A stretch of 40,299 nucleotides of DNA from Pseudomonadales bacterium (GCA_028281605.1 JANQJO010000083.1:1-40299); one strand, 5' to 3'. Shown: positions 7,028-16,607, counted from the first letter of the stretch. Made by a program: numbers and translations. Notes: generated by a model from the letters alone, not told the origin.

Positions 7028-8722
7028 CTAAGAATCCAAAGGATACACCACCGTCACCACATTCCCACCCTCACTGTACTCAACAGACTCACATAAAGCT
7101 CTTAGTGCAGAAGAACCATATCCACAAGCCTTACTTGAATCAGGTAGTTGTGTGTTTTTGATGGCCTCATAATCAAAACCATCGCCAGAATCAGTCACCT
7201 TAATACGCAACTTTTCTTGACCTTCATCATTTGTAAAAAACTCAACTTCAATCTCAACACAACCAGCTGTTAAAGCATTAAGGCGTTTTTCACGCTCTTG
7301 ATAGTACTTCAAAAAACCATCATCAGTTTCCTTTAAAACAGAATCCAGCTTTAAAATACCGTGCTCTAATGCATTGCTATAAAGCTCAGTAAATACAATA
7401 CTAACAGCACTTTCCTCACAATGACTGCCTAAGGACGCTTTAACCATTGCTATCAATTGTGGAACCGGATCATTCGCTTTAAGCTCAACAGGGCCCATCT
7501 TTATTTGCAAGCACCAAGGCATAGCAGTCTTTACTGTACCTATGTGCTCAGTTCTATCATCACACTCTAAAATAGAAGTCGCTTTCAAATCAACCAATGT
7601 CGTATCGTCTTGCTGGTCTTTCCCGTTCAAAAAAGACTCTACCGCACCAATAACATAATCAACATAATGAACAGGATTTTTCGACACAGGTTCTTTAAAT
7701 AAATCATATAAACGCTCATCCCCAAACATTTCTCCAGCCGAATTCAAGCACTCTGTGACACCATCGGTATACAATAAAATATGATCATCTTCAGCTAAAT
7801 CATAAAAATTCACTCGCGCATCAAATTTATCATCAGACAACACCCCAAAAGGACAGTGCATTGGTTCAATGGTTTTTTTCAATTTGCCTTTTTTGCTGAC
7901 AATCAAACCAGCAGGCATACCTCCAGACCAAACCACCACCCTATCCCCAGCACGATTTAATTCTAATATTGTCGAAGCCACAAACATATAATCAGGTAAA
8001 ACAGAAACAATGATTTTGTTAACCTCTTTGGCTATATCAGCCACTGAACACCCTTGCTGAGTCATATGACTAAAAACCCAGGTAATCGGAATCGAACCAA
8101 CAGCTGGGGCTAAACCATGGCCTGTACCGTCACTGATCATCACATACAACCCACCCATTGGGCGCGGCTCAACCAATAACAAATCCCCACTAAAAGTCGA
8201 TTTAGGCGATACATGATAACGCACGCTATCATGAGGATAAATGTTTTCTTTTAACAACCCATCAAAAACATGCTCTATAATTTCACGCTCAAACGCTACT
8301 TTTTGATGGTAAAACACTAATTCATCATTACTTTCTTTAACCTGATTATAAAGGTCAACAAAACGACCATGCGCCTCTAATTTAGCAATCAACACTTCAG
8401 GCTCTACTGGCTTGGTAATCACATCATCACCAATCGCCAAACACTTAGATAAATTCAAAACATCATCCAACGCTGTCAAAAAAACAACCGGCAAATGTGT
8501 ACCATGAATGCTTGCCTTCATAGCTTTAGCCGTTTCAAACCCATCCATATTAGGCATCAACACATCCATGAAAACGATATCAGGTGCCTTATCAGAAGAA
8601 GATAAATAATCAACAGCTTCCTTACCAGCTTGCTTCAAAACAGCTTTATGACTGGTTGCCTCAAGAATAGCCTCGATCAAACTCAAGGCGCAAGGGTCAT
8701 CATCTACTACCATTACATCCAT
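7028..8722 (-). CDS. Receiver - PP2C (SpoIIE/RsbU) phosphatase - HATPase response regulator, HsbR-like
   Basis: This is a three-domain partner-switching regulator of about 564 residues. The receiver (1-125) has the DDD pocket at 7-9 and phospho-acceptor D53 in FMDVLMPNMDG. A SpoIIE-type PP2C phosphatase (about 175-375) shows YVMISDGTGHG, LLYTDGVTE and DDTTLV, the metal-binding Asp set. The C-terminal HATPase (about 420-560) resembles anti-sigma kinases, with FTELYSNALEHG and VTDSGDGFDYE. This order equals HsbR of Pseudomonas aeruginosa, which phosphorylates and dephosphorylates the STAS protein HsbA and so switches biofilm and motility. A STAS gene lies just upstream, 102 bases away. Start is ATG 8722 (MDVMVVDDDP), not TTG 8758, because receivers start there. 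Confidence 0.87.
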   Translation of the reverse strand: MDVMVVDDDPCALSLIEAILEATSHKAVLKQAGKEAVDYLSSSDKAPDIVFMDVLMPNMDGFETAKAMKASIHGTHLPVVFLTALDDVLNLSKCLAIGDDVITKPVEPEVLIAKLEAHGRFVDLYNQVKESNDELVFYHQKVAFEREIIEHVFDGLLKENIYPHDSVRYHVSPKSTFSGDLLLVEPRPMGGLYVMISDGTGHGLAPAVGSIPITWVFSHMTQQGCSVADIAKEVNKIIVSVLPDYMFVASTILELNRAGDRVVVWSGGMPAGLIVSKKGKLKKTIEPMHCPFGVLSDDKFDARVNFYDLAEDDHILLYTDGVTECLNSAGEMFGDERLYDLFKEPVSKNPVHYVDYVIGAVESFLNGKDQQDDTTLVDLKATSILECDDRTEHIGTVKTAMPWCLQIKMGPVELKANDPVPQLIAMVKASLGSHCEESAVSIVFTELYSNALEHGILKLDSVLKETDDGFLKYYQEREKRLNALTAGCVEIEVEFFTNDEGQEKLRIKVTDSGDGFDYEAIKNTQLPDSSKACGYGSSALRALCESVEYSEGGNVVTVVYPLDS

Positions 8723-8824
8723 AAATACTACTCGATCAAGCAATATCTGCTTGTACAAATATTTACTCTAAAATAGAACACCCTCGTTCAAAAATACAAG
8801 CGCCATATCATCCATAAATGTTTT

Positions 8825-9130
8825 TTATTTGATTTCAAACAATTTATCAAAGCGCGCAACTGTTAAGATTTTTCGAATCTGGGGTCGGCAATTTAAAATA
8901 CACACCTCAGCATTATCTCCTCCAAAATAGTTACGCAAATTTATCAACATGCCCAAAGCTGCACTATCAATATGTTTTGTTTCTCTTAAATCAACCACTG
9001 GCTTAATGGATTGATTATTCATATCTTTATATACAGATCTAAAATCACTAACCAGTTTAAAATTAAAATCTCCTTCAACTTGTATAGTTAAAGTTTTCTC
9101 TTCTGACTGATAATGTGCGCTCACTGACAT
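8825..9130 (-). CDS. STAS-domain anti-sigma factor antagonist, HsbA-like
   Basis: A 101-residue single STAS domain. The phosphorylatable Ser lies in HIDSAALGML (S56), the canonical D-S site of SpoIIAA/RsbV-type antagonists. ATG 9130 (MSVSAHYQ) fits the domain boundary; the longer TTG 9167-region start adds 13 residues that look non-native. It directly precedes the receiver-PP2C-HATPase gene, so the pair likely forms one partner switch: the HATPase phosphorylates S56 and the PP2C removes the phosphate. The final target (anti-sigma factor such as FlgM, or a diguanylate cyclase, as known in P. aeruginosa) is not in the window. Confidence 0.88.
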   Translation of the reverse strand: MSVSAHYQSEEKTLTIQVEGDFNFKLVSDFRSVYKDMNNQSIKPVVDLRETKHIDSAALGMLINLRNYFGGDNAEVCILNCRPQIRKILTVARFDKLFEIK

Positions 9131-9214
9131 ATGAGTAATTCCAATAATAAGCTTGGTTGTAGCCTGCAAAAAAGTCCAACCTTAAAATTGTAGATCAACC
9201 ACACGTCACCCTTC

Positions 9215-9658
9215 CTAAAAATCGTTCAGATTACCTGATCCGTGACTCTTGATATCACTTTTCTCTCTTAAATCACTGCTAGAGCCATCGTTATTCTCTT
9301 CATGAATCAAACTACCATTAACTTCAGCACCGACGGTCATCTCGATTAAATTATAATGTACACTGCCTAATACAAACGCTTTTTCAGCCAGTTCCACATA
9401 CTCTGCTGAATAAACATCACCTTCAACCCTACCGTTTATTATGATATTAACACCTTTGATATGCCCTTTAACTGAACCAGTTTCTGTCACCCGTACCAAA
9501 GATTCAGAATCCCGCGCTTCAATATTGCCCGTTACATGGCCATCAATTTGTATTCCATTTTTTACATATAAATCTCCATGAATTTCCACACCATGGGCTA
9601 TCAAAGTTGATATTTGGTCAATCAATTTTTGTTTTACAGCTTTTTTTCTATTTAACAT
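9215..9658 (-). CDS. Bactofilin (polymer-forming cytoskeletal protein)
   Basis: A 147-residue bactofilin. The central beta-helix (about 24-118) is built from short repeating turns such as VEIHGDLYVKNGIQIDGHVT, then VKGHIKGVNIIINGRVEGDV. Bactofilins self-assemble into nucleotide-free filaments that organise cell wall enzymes or polar structures. The N-terminus is basic and lacks a membrane segment; the C-terminal 30 residues are polar and probably disordered. It lies 33 bases after the DUF6776-type gene. The argC-DUF6776-bactofilin order resembles that in several Pseudomonadales, from memory. Confidence 0.92.
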   Translation of the reverse strand: MLNRKKAVKQKLIDQISTLIAHGVEIHGDLYVKNGIQIDGHVTGNIEARDSESLVRVTETGSVKGHIKGVNIIINGRVEGDVYSAEYVELAEKAFVLGSVHYNLIEMTVGAEVNGSLIHEENNDGSSSDLREKSDIKSHGSGNLNDF

Positions 9659-9691
9659 ATCACCATACCCAGCCCCTAGTTTGCCTTACAT

Positions 9692-10411
9692 TCATTTGAC
9701 TTCCCAAAAATACGCCTTTGATAACGTCACTCTCTTACCCTTGACAAATTTAACTTTCACCTCTACTCGTTTAGGCATAAAATCTTTTGGCAAGCTAATT
9801 TCTCCTTGCAAAGACTTGTAGTTATAAAAGTTAACTGTAATACCTTTTTTATTATACTGCGCGTTCATTTCTGGTAAAGACAACTGAACCTCCTTACCAC
9901 TTTTCATCCCAATAATCGTTAAATATAAACGACCTTGCACTTTTGTACGACCTGTAACCTGCATCAAGTCTATAGTAAATTGATAAATATTTTCTCCGGT
10001 CATCGGTCGAAGCTCCAAGCGGCCAATCGCTAACCCTTTAGACTCTTTTTTTGGATTAACCACACGCTTATAAAAAATCACTTCTTCTCGCAACTCAGAA
10101 ATATCTTGTAGTAAATCCCTATTCTCCAAGCGCAATAATTCAATTGTCTCTTTATCAACTAGCCTATCTTGCTGGTACTTAGACAGCAATTCCTGATTTT
10201 TTAACTTATAATTCTCTCTTTGAGACAATTCTGTTTGCATCTGCCGGTTCTGACCTATCATTTTGCCTACAATATTATCGCGCGAACGTACCCCCCCCCA
10301 GTAACCTACAATTCCTATTAAAAAATAACCTATTAACATAATAGCCACCATCAGCTGACGTGTTTTTTTAGTAGAATGGTGGCCTACTTCCAAGCGTTTA
10401 TCTAAAGCCAT
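9692..10411 (-). CDS. Membrane-anchored coiled-coil protein, DUF6776-like
   Basis: 239 residues. A basic N-terminus is followed by one membrane helix (about 19-38, MLVAIMLIGYFLIG-type) and a predicted coiled coil (about 55-115, rich in Gln, Glu, Leu heptads such as ETIELLRLENRDLLQDISEL). The C-terminal half is a beta-rich domain, presumably periplasmic. It resembles the DUF6776 family that sits between argC and bactofilin genes in related bacteria; function unknown. The coding strand carries a G8 tract at 10298-10291 just after the membrane helix, where a one-base slip would truncate the protein near residue 40. ATG 10411 is the only sensible start. Confidence 0.72.
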   Translation of the reverse strand: MALDKRLEVGHHSTKKTRQLMVAIMLIGYFLIGIVGYWGGVRSRDNIVGKMIGQNRQMQTELSQRENYKLKNQELLSKYQQDRLVDKETIELLRLENRDLLQDISELREEVIFYKRVVNPKKESKGLAIGRLELRPMTGENIYQFTIDLMQVTGRTKVQGRLYLTIIGMKSGKEVQLSLPEMNAQYNKKGITVNFYNYKSLQGEISLPKDFMPKRVEVKVKFVKGKRVTLSKAYFWEVK

Positions 10412-10494
10412 TAATACTGCGCTCTAATATTAAAAGTCCAATTAAAAAACTAATTTCGAACTTAGCAATCACCTCAATACAACGACTGCTTTAT

Positions 10495-11532
10495 TTAAGG
10501 ATAATAGCCAATGAATGCCAAACCCATCGTTTCATCCAGACCATACATCAAATTCATATTTTGCACAGCTTGGCCTGCTGCGCCCTTCATTAAATTATCA
10601 ATCACTGATGTAATAACGCAAACACCACTCTCCTTACTCACTGATACCGCTATTTTACAATAGTTGGTTCCACTGACCTCTTTTGTCTGAGGGGGAGTGC
10701 TTGCAGATACAAGCTCCACAAAAGGTTCGGACTTATAATAAGTACAATACAATTCTTCCAACCTTGATATATTGTCACCGACACGCAAATATAATGTGGC
10801 CTCGATACCTCGCGTCATTGGCACTAAATGTGGTACAAAAGTTATGTTAAAAGCGCTTGCATCACTGGCTTGCAATGCCCTTAAGCCCTGCATAATCTCA
10901 ACATAATGCCGATGGCCCTGTAGCCCATAGGCAGAGAAGTTCTCATTACGCTCACAAAACAACAGCCTTTCCACAGCTGTACGACCTGCACCACTCACAC
11001 CCGACTTAGCATCAATAATGACATCATTTGCAGCTAAAGCACACTGCGTGAATACAGGGGCTAAAGCAAGCTGTACACAGGTTGGATAACATCCTGGGTT
11101 CGCAACCAAAGCCGCTGAGTGAATACGCTCTCGATTGACTTCTGTTAATCCATAAACAGCTTCCAGCAATAACTGAGGCGACGTATGCGACAAACCATAC
11201 CACTGCTGATAACTTTGACTATCTTTCAACCTAAAATCAGCCGACAAATCAATCACACGCACACCTCGCCCGAGTAACTCAGGCACATTTTTCATAGCCA
11301 CGCCATGAGGGGTTGCAAAAAACACCAAATCACACGCTGCAAGTTGATCCAGGTCATAAGCCGCAAACTCCATATCAATATAACATAAGGAAGGGTAAAC
11401 CTCTGCCAATCGTTTACCCTGGCTACGGCGCCCAACAATGACTTCAATACACACTTTAGGGTGATGAGACAAAATTTTTAACAGTTCACAACCCACATAC
11501 CCAGTCCCACCCACCACAGCCACTTTAATCAT
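10495..11532 (-). CDS. argC: N-acetyl-gamma-glutamyl-phosphate reductase
   Basis: ArgC reduces N-acetylglutamyl phosphate to the semialdehyde with NADPH, the third step of arginine synthesis, in the cytosol. The Rossmann fold starts with VVGGTGYVGCELL (6-18). The catalytic Cys is C148 in NPGCYPT. LSADFRL (96-102) and GHRHYVEI are further family signatures. The 345 residues match the usual length of about 345. It is the first gene of the minus-strand series with DUF6776 and bactofilin genes, with an 83-base gap to the next gene. A 9-bp inverted repeat (ATGAGCCAT, 11568-11576 / 11638-11646) lies in the divergent promoter region; no ArgR box was recognised. Confidence 0.97.
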   Translation of the reverse strand: MIKVAVVGGTGYVGCELLKILSHHPKVCIEVIVGRRSQGKRLAEVYPSLCYIDMEFAAYDLDQLAACDLVFFATPHGVAMKNVPELLGRGVRVIDLSADFRLKDSQSYQQWYGLSHTSPQLLLEAVYGLTEVNRERIHSAALVANPGCYPTCVQLALAPVFTQCALAANDVIIDAKSGVSGAGRTAVERLLFCERNENFSAYGLQGHRHYVEIMQGLRALQASDASAFNITFVPHLVPMTRGIEATLYLRVGDNISRLEELYCTYYKSEPFVELVSASTPPQTKEVSGTNYCKIAVSVSKESGVCVITSVIDNLMKGAAGQAVQNMNLMYGLDETMGLAFIGYYP

Positions 11533-11725
11533 ACTGTCTTATCACCTCTTCAGCTGGCCCAAATAGCATGAGCCATCATTCTATCATGAGAACAACCAGA
11601 TAGGATAATCACCCTTCAGGTAACTCCAAGGGATATCATGGCTCATCTTCTATACGTGGTCTAAGCTACAAGCTAGGAGCACTTTCTTAGGAACCACATG
11701 GATTCGGAAAACTTCATTTTTCATT

Positions 11726-12868
11726 ATGAATCGAACTCATAAAATTTTTGTTTTAGAAAATCAAACCAACACTCTAAAACCGTTTTTATCTATTCTCTAT
11801 AACAACAAATATGATATCACCTTATACAACGACCCTAAACTCTACATCAAATCCATAGAACAAGAAAATCCAGATTTAGCTATTTTAAGTATTGATAAGG
11901 ATGCCAATCATCAATTTGAGATCTGCAAAAAACTTAAAGAAAGCTATCCAGTTATTCTAGCTGGCAAGTACCACGACTGTGAAACAATCAACAAAGGTTA
12001 TGAATGCGGTGCCTTTGACTACATTACCGATACAATCTCACCGTCTGAAATAGACCAACGAATTACATTGGCCATTACAGACCATATCGACAAGAAAAAA
12101 CTAGCCAACAAAGCACAAGAAGTAAAAAAAGTTGCAGTCACTGCAACAAATGACTCGAGAGAATTACAAGCTATCATTAAATTCTTAGGCAATAGTATTA
12201 ATTGCTATGATCACAATGATTTTGCCCAAAGCCTTTTTTCACTGTATATGCAACTGAACCTATCAGGCGCCATACTCTTCCACAACAAAAGCACAAATTC
12301 TTTTTTTTCAACAGAAACAAAAGAGCAAAAAACAGAAATAAAATTGCTTAAGAAATTTAAAAAACTCTATGAAGCAGAAGAAAATTATGGCAGCAGATTC
12401 ATCACTCAAGAAAACAAAGTACTGGCAATAGGTCAACAAGCCTCTATCATCATTCGCAACATAACTGATGACAAAACCCAACAAGGACGTTTAAGGGATA
12501 TATTAGGTGCCTTGATGAATGGTTTAGAGGCTAGGATCATCGCTATAGAAACCAACCTAGAAGCAGAGCAAAAAAACGCCATAATATCAGACATATTAGA
12601 AAATCTAAAGAAATCAATGTCCATCATACAAGCAAAATTTAAAACTCACCGTAAAAGCACAGGCAATATCATGCAAGAGCTCATGAGAAAAATGCATGAA
12701 GGGCTATCCACACTTTTTCTAACAGACGAACAAGAAGAATACATGATTGCGCTTCTGGAAGATGCTATGCAACGTCTGGTACAGTTATATACTCAAGAAA
12801 TAGCCATAGAAAAAAATTTTGGCAAACTTATCATGCTACTTGAAAAGCTTCGGGATGACCTCTGGTAA
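11726..12868 (+). CDS. Pseudo-receiver protein with long helical C-terminal region (copy 1)
   Basis: 380 residues. The first 115 residues have the receiver fold pattern, but the key residues are gone. The phospho-acceptor position in PDLAILS is Ser (S55). The acidic pair is reduced to Glu-Asn (E11-N12). The switch Thr is Ala (A79), and the Lys of the usual ITKP is Asp (ITDT, D102). A coiled-coil stretch follows, then a region of about 230 mainly helical residues with no recognised domain, ending in DEQEEYMIALLEDAMQRLVQ-type helices. It is a clear paralogue of the next gene. It is divergent from argC. It probably works as a phosphorylation-independent protein-binding module; partners unknown. 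Confidence 0.72.
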   Translation: MNRTHKIFVLENQTNTLKPFLSILYNNKYDITLYNDPKLYIKSIEQENPDLAILSIDKDANHQFEICKKLKESYPVILAGKYHDCETINKGYECGAFDYITDTISPSEIDQRITLAITDHIDKKKLANKAQEVKKVAVTATNDSRELQAIIKFLGNSINCYDHNDFAQSLFSLYMQLNLSGAILFHNKSTNSFFSTETKEQKTEIKLLKKFKKLYEAEENYGSRFITQENKVLAIGQQASIIIRNITDDKTQQGRLRDILGALMNGLEARIIAIETNLEAEQKNAIISDILENLKKSMSIIQAKFKTHRKSTGNIMQELMRKMHEGLSTLFLTDEQEEYMIALLEDAMQRLVQLYTQEIAIEKNFGKLIMLLEKLRDDLW

Positions 12869-12973
12869 ACTCAAATAACCCGCTCACAGAGCATACAAAG
12901 CTAAGGACCTAGTCTAAAATATAAAAACAAAATATAAATTTTTACTACAATTTAAGATTTCAAAAAAATATCA

Positions 12974-14125
12974 ATGACCAACAAAAAATATAGCATATTC
13001 ATACTAGACGGCTGCACCAAAGTTCTGCAGAATCTAATGCCTCACTTGCATAAACACCCATACAGCCTTTCTCAGTTTACTCATCCAAACAGCTGCTTAA
13101 CCGCCATTACCAAACAACACCCAGACCTAGCCCTCATTAGCATTCAAACAGGTCAGACCAACAATTTATCTATCGTTCAAGAACTCAAAACTAATAAAAA
13201 AACCAAACAAATACCTATTATACTACTATCAGATAACGACAACCCAGAAATTATCACTACAAACGATCGCCACAAAACCTGTGATATCATCACCCCTAAT
13301 TCCAACCTGACTAACATTGAAAATCGCATCCATTTGGCAATTAAAAACTCCTTTGCAATAAAAGAACTGGAGCGAAAAATCGCTCATGAAAAACAAAATG
13401 CTTTTAATGCCATGCAAAATTCAAGTGAATTAGGACTTGTGATTCAATTTTTAGAAAGAATTACAAGTTGCAACACTTATAAAAAAGTAGCAGAGCTAAT
13501 ATTTGATTTTTTCAAAAAGTTAAACGTTTATGGGAGTATAACTTTTCATCATTGCCACTCTAATTATCAATATTTTTCTAGTGATTATACACAAAAGCCT
13601 ATTGAACTGGAACTAATCAAAGAGCTCAAAAACTTTTCGCAAATCCAAGAACATACCATTGGTAACATAAAAAGCCTAAAAAAAAGACTATTGGCTTGCT
13701 CTCAAAATGCAACGCTACTAATTCGCAATCCACCCAGTGAAGATAAAAAAAGAGAGCAACTGACTGATATTCTCAATGCACTCATCAATGGAATAGACTC
13801 TAAAATTATTGATATCGAACGACACATATCTGCTGAAAAGACTCAAACAATCTTAAATGCCTCTTTGCAAACCACACAAAAAACCATCTCTTATTTAGAT
13901 ATATCACTACAAAAATCACAAAAAGAAACTTGTGATATCATTAGCGCAGTTATGTCAAAAATGGAATCTCGGCTCTCTATGCTCGGTTTGACAGAAGCTC
14001 AAGAAACCTATTTCATCGAGCTGTTAGATCACTCCATGCAAAAATTAGTAACTCTTTATACGAGTGAAGTCGAAATAGAACGAAGCTTTAGCAAAGTCTC
14101 AGGTTTGCTACAGAAACTCAAGTAA
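12974..14125 (+). CDS. Pseudo-receiver protein with long helical C-terminal region (copy 2)
   Basis: 383 residues, paralogous along its whole length to the preceding gene: shared patterns include the N-terminal receiver, an ELGLVIQFLERITSCNTYKK-type segment near 155, LTDILNALINGIDSKIIDIE and a C-terminal TEAQETYFIELLDHSMQKLV. The phospho-acceptor is again Ser (HPDLALIS, S56) and the usual Lys of ITKP is Pro (ITPN). The acidic pocket keeps one Asp (LDG). Divergence of the sequences is high, so the duplication is old, yet the Asp to Ser change is shared. It lies 105 bases after copy 1, probably cotranscribed. Function not recognised. Confidence 0.72.
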   Translation: MTNKKYSIFILDGCTKVLQNLMPHLHKHPYSLSQFTHPNSCLTAITKQHPDLALISIQTGQTNNLSIVQELKTNKKTKQIPIILLSDNDNPEIITTNDRHKTCDIITPNSNLTNIENRIHLAIKNSFAIKELERKIAHEKQNAFNAMQNSSELGLVIQFLERITSCNTYKKVAELIFDFFKKLNVYGSITFHHCHSNYQYFSSDYTQKPIELELIKELKNFSQIQEHTIGNIKSLKKRLLACSQNATLLIRNPPSEDKKREQLTDILNALINGIDSKIIDIERHISAEKTQTILNASLQTTQKTISYLDISLQKSQKETCDIISAVMSKMESRLSMLGLTEAQETYFIELLDHSMQKLVTLYTSEVEIERSFSKVSGLLQKLK

Positions 14126-14636
14126 CAACAGAATTGACTGTTAAAGTAGAATTTCCCTCAGCAAACTTTCTTTTTCAATGTCATTAATTATTGAGCTCAA
14201 AACCCTGGGAATACAGGTCGGAATTTGATGGATATTTTAAGCTAAATAAACCTAAATTCCGCAGTTATGACTCCTGCCGGAGTATATCCATTGCCCGTTA
14301 GAGGGGGCGCACTTGAAATTCCTATACTATAGGCAAATATAAATCAATCAAATTTAATTGATTTTGAACTGATTTTATCCAAATTATCTGATCAAAAAGT
14401 GCTAGGGAGTCCTGGCCCAAAAGACTGGTGGATATAGACCTGTAATTTGGTTTGTCATCAGGGTAAACGGCAGAAATTGATGTACAACCCAAGAACAGCT
14501 GTTGCGATGCTTTGCACGAATCATGTATTAATTGTAAATAGAGTGGCTTTGCTCTAGTATAGGTTCATTTGTAAACTAACATAAGCACTGTTTATTTTTG
14601 TTACAGCTCTAAAAAGGCTGTGGATGTAAAACAATT
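14126..14636. other. Intergenic region ahead of fabA
   Basis: About 510 bases without a convincing ORF. It holds an 8-bp inverted repeat (AAATCAAT 14341-14348 / ATTGATTT 14357-14364) and a 5-bp GC hairpin (ACTCC-TGCC-GGAGT near 14270). A weak promoter candidate for fabA is TTGTAA (14533-14538) and TAGTAT (14555-14560) with a 16-base spacer. No FabR or DesT-type palindrome was recognised. The stretch could contain decayed mobile DNA; nothing in it proves that. Confidence 0.35.
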
Positions 14637-15155
14637 ATGCGCCAATCTTATTTTACTAAAGATGATTTATTATCCTGCTCTAAAGGCAATCTATTTGGGC
14701 CAAATAATGCTCGGTTACCACTGGCTAATATGTTAATGATTGATCGAATCACTAACATCAATTTGACTGGCGGCACGTACCAGAAAGGTGAGGTGCTAGC
14801 ACAACTAGATATACATCCAGATCTGTGGTTTTTTAAATGTCACTTTGAAACAGACCCTGTTATGCCTGGCTGCTTGGGTATCGACGCTTTATGGCAGCTG
14901 CTAGGGTTTTATCTTAGCTGGCGCGGCAACCCAGGTAAAGGACGTGCCTTAGGAGCGGGCGAAATTAAATTTTTTGGCCAAGTACTACCAAGCGCTCAAT
15001 GTGTGAGTTATCACCTGAACATTAAGCGTATTATTAACCGCAAAATAGTAGTAGGTATTGCAAATGCTGAAGTCGCTGTGGATGGTAAAGCAATTTACAC
15101 AGCTACAAATCTTCGCGTTGGCTTGTTTGTAAATCTAGAAACTTTTGAGTCCTAA
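14637..15155 (+). CDS. fabA: 3-hydroxydecanoyl-ACP dehydratase/isomerase
   Basis: FabA dehydrates 3-hydroxydecanoyl-ACP and isomerises trans-2- to cis-3-decenoyl-ACP, the branch point of anaerobic unsaturated fatty acid synthesis. The active-site helix [20 protein letters not shown] has H69 and D83, equal to H70 and D84 of E. coli FabA. The 172 residues match the family. The first gene of a fabA-fabB pair, 25 bases ahead of fabB. Confidence 0.97.
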   Translation: MRQSYFTKDDLLSCSKGNLFGPNNARLPLANMLMIDRITNINLTGGTYQKGEVLAQLDIHPDLWFFKCHFETDPVMPGCLGIDALWQLLGFYLSWRGNPGKGRALGAGEIKFFGQVLPSAQCVSYHLNIKRIINRKIVVGIANAEVAVDGKAIYTATNLRVGLFVNLETFES

Positions 15156-15180
15156 CATTTGAGTAGGTTCTCCCTCAGAT

Positions 15181-16446
15181 ATGAAAAAACGATCGGAAAA
15201 CTCCAAACCAAAATCTCTACCACAAGCTTTGCCCAGAGTAGTAGTAACCGGAATGGGCATTGTGTCTTGTTTAGGCAACGATTGCGATTCAGTTAAACAA
15301 GCCTTACAACAAGGCAGCTCTGGAATCCATTTTATAAAAGAGTACCAAGACATAGGCATGCGCAGCCATGTGGCTGGAGTACCCGATTTAGACCTTGCCT
15401 CTAGAATCCCTCGAAAGCAAAAGCGCTTTATGGGAGATGCCGCAGCTTACGCTTATGTGGCTCTAGAGCAAGCCATTGCTGATGCAGAGTTGAGTTCAGA
15501 AGAAGTCTCAAACCCTAATGTTGGATTAGTTGCCGGCTCAGGCGGCGCTTCTTCTGCCAATCAAGTATTGGCGGCCGATTTGCTTCGAGGAAAAGGCATC
15601 AGAAAAGTAGGACCCTACCATGTAACACGCACTATGGCCAGTACCGTATCGGCCTGCCTAGCAACAATGTTTAAAATTAGAGGTGTCAGTTATTCTTTAT
15701 CTTCTGCTTGTGCCACCAGCGCGCATTGTATTGGTCATGCTATGGAAATGATACAAATGGGCAAACAAGAGATCGTCTTTGCTGGAGGCGCAGAGGAAGT
15801 GCATTGGACTTTGAGCAGCTTATTTGACGCCATGGGTGCCCTATCCGTTCGTTATAACCACAGTCCGGCACAAGCCTCTAGACCTTATGATCAAAATCGA
15901 GATGGGTTTGTAATCTCAGGAGGCGCCGGCATGTTAGTGCTAGAATCTTTAGAGCATGCAATAGCAAGAGGGGCTAGAATTCATGCAGAGCTAGTAGGTT
16001 ATGGCCGCAGCTCTGACGGTGCCGATATGGTACTACCATCTCTTGAAGGTGCCAGCCGTTGTATGCAAACAGCAATACACAAGCTTGAGCAACCTATTGA
16101 TTATATTAATGCACATGGCACCAGCACACCTAAAGGAGATATCGCAGAGCTTGAAGCCATCGCAAACGTTTTTGGAGACAAAGATGGTCAATGCCCTAAA
16201 ATCAGTGCAACTAAATCCATGACAGGTCATTCCTTAGGTGCAGCAGGTGTTCAAGAGGCTATTTACTGCTTACTTATGCTGAAGCATCAATTCATCGCAC
16301 CCACAATCAACTTATTAAATATAGATTCAAAAGCCAAACACATACCCATTATTTCTCAAACCGAATCGACAGCATTGAAAACAGTGATGAGCAACAGCTT
16401 TGGTTTTGGTGGCACAAATGCTTCTTTAGTATTTCAAACTCTTTAG
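15181..16446 (+). CDS. fabB: Beta-ketoacyl-ACP synthase I
   Basis: FabB elongates cis-3-decenoyl-ACP made by FabA with malonyl-ACP. The Cys-His-His triad is present: C177 in SSACATS, H312 in NAHGTSTP and H350 in [13 protein letters not shown]. The C-terminal [12 protein letters not shown] is typical. At 421 residues it is about 15 longer than E. coli FabB, because of a basic 18-residue N-terminal extension ([18 protein letters not shown]) before [11 protein letters not shown]; no other start is available nearer the core. The pair fabA-fabB is one unit. Confidence 0.96.
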   Translation: MKKRSENSKPKSLPQALPRVVVTGMGIVSCLGNDCDSVKQALQQGSSGIHFIKEYQDIGMRSHVAGVPDLDLASRIPRKQKRFMGDAAAYAYVALEQAIADAELSSEEVSNPNVGLVAGSGGASSANQVLAADLLRGKGIRKVGPYHVTRTMASTVSACLATMFKIRGVSYSLSSACATSAHCIGHAMEMIQMGKQEIVFAGGAEEVHWTLSSLFDAMGALSVRYNHSPAQASRPYDQNRDGFVISGGAGMLVLESLEHAIARGARIHAELVGYGRSSDGADMVLPSLEGASRCMQTAIHKLEQPIDYINAHGTSTPKGDIAELEAIANVFGDKDGQCPKISATKSMTGHSLGAAGVQEAIYCLLMLKHQFIAPTINLLNIDSKAKHIPIISQTESTALKTVMSNSFGFGGTNASLVFQTL

Positions 16447-16481
16447 GGGATGATGGTCTCGGGGCTGTTAATGCAAGCTTC

Positions 16482-16607
16482 TATAGCGGCTTTCAGAAAG
16501 GTTAGATGGTTGTTGCCTTCCTCGATCGACCGCATCATGTATTATTTATACACTCAGCGACTCTCACTCGTCGGCGCCTACATCTAACCATTCTGAAAAC
16601 CGCTATA
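16482..16607. repeat. Imperfect 27-bp inverted repeat downstream of fabB
   Basis: Arms 16482-16508 (TATAGCGGCTTTCAGAAAGG...) and 16581-16607 are complementary at 25 of 27 positions, with a 72-base spacer that contains no ORF of note. It begins 35 bases past the fabB stop. No T-tract follows, so a simple terminator is less likely than a miniature element with terminal inverted repeats. The two mismatches suggest an ageing copy. Confidence 0.6.

Noticed and set aside
11568..11646. 9-bp inverted repeat between argC and pseudo-receiver gene as an ArgR operator
   Set aside because: The arms (ATGAGCCAT/ATGGCTCAT) lie 61 bases apart and do not match the ARG-box pattern.
14200..14460. Possible IS end or decayed element upstream of fabA
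   Set aside because: Only short imperfect palindromes are present, with no paired terminal repeats, target duplication or transposase frame.
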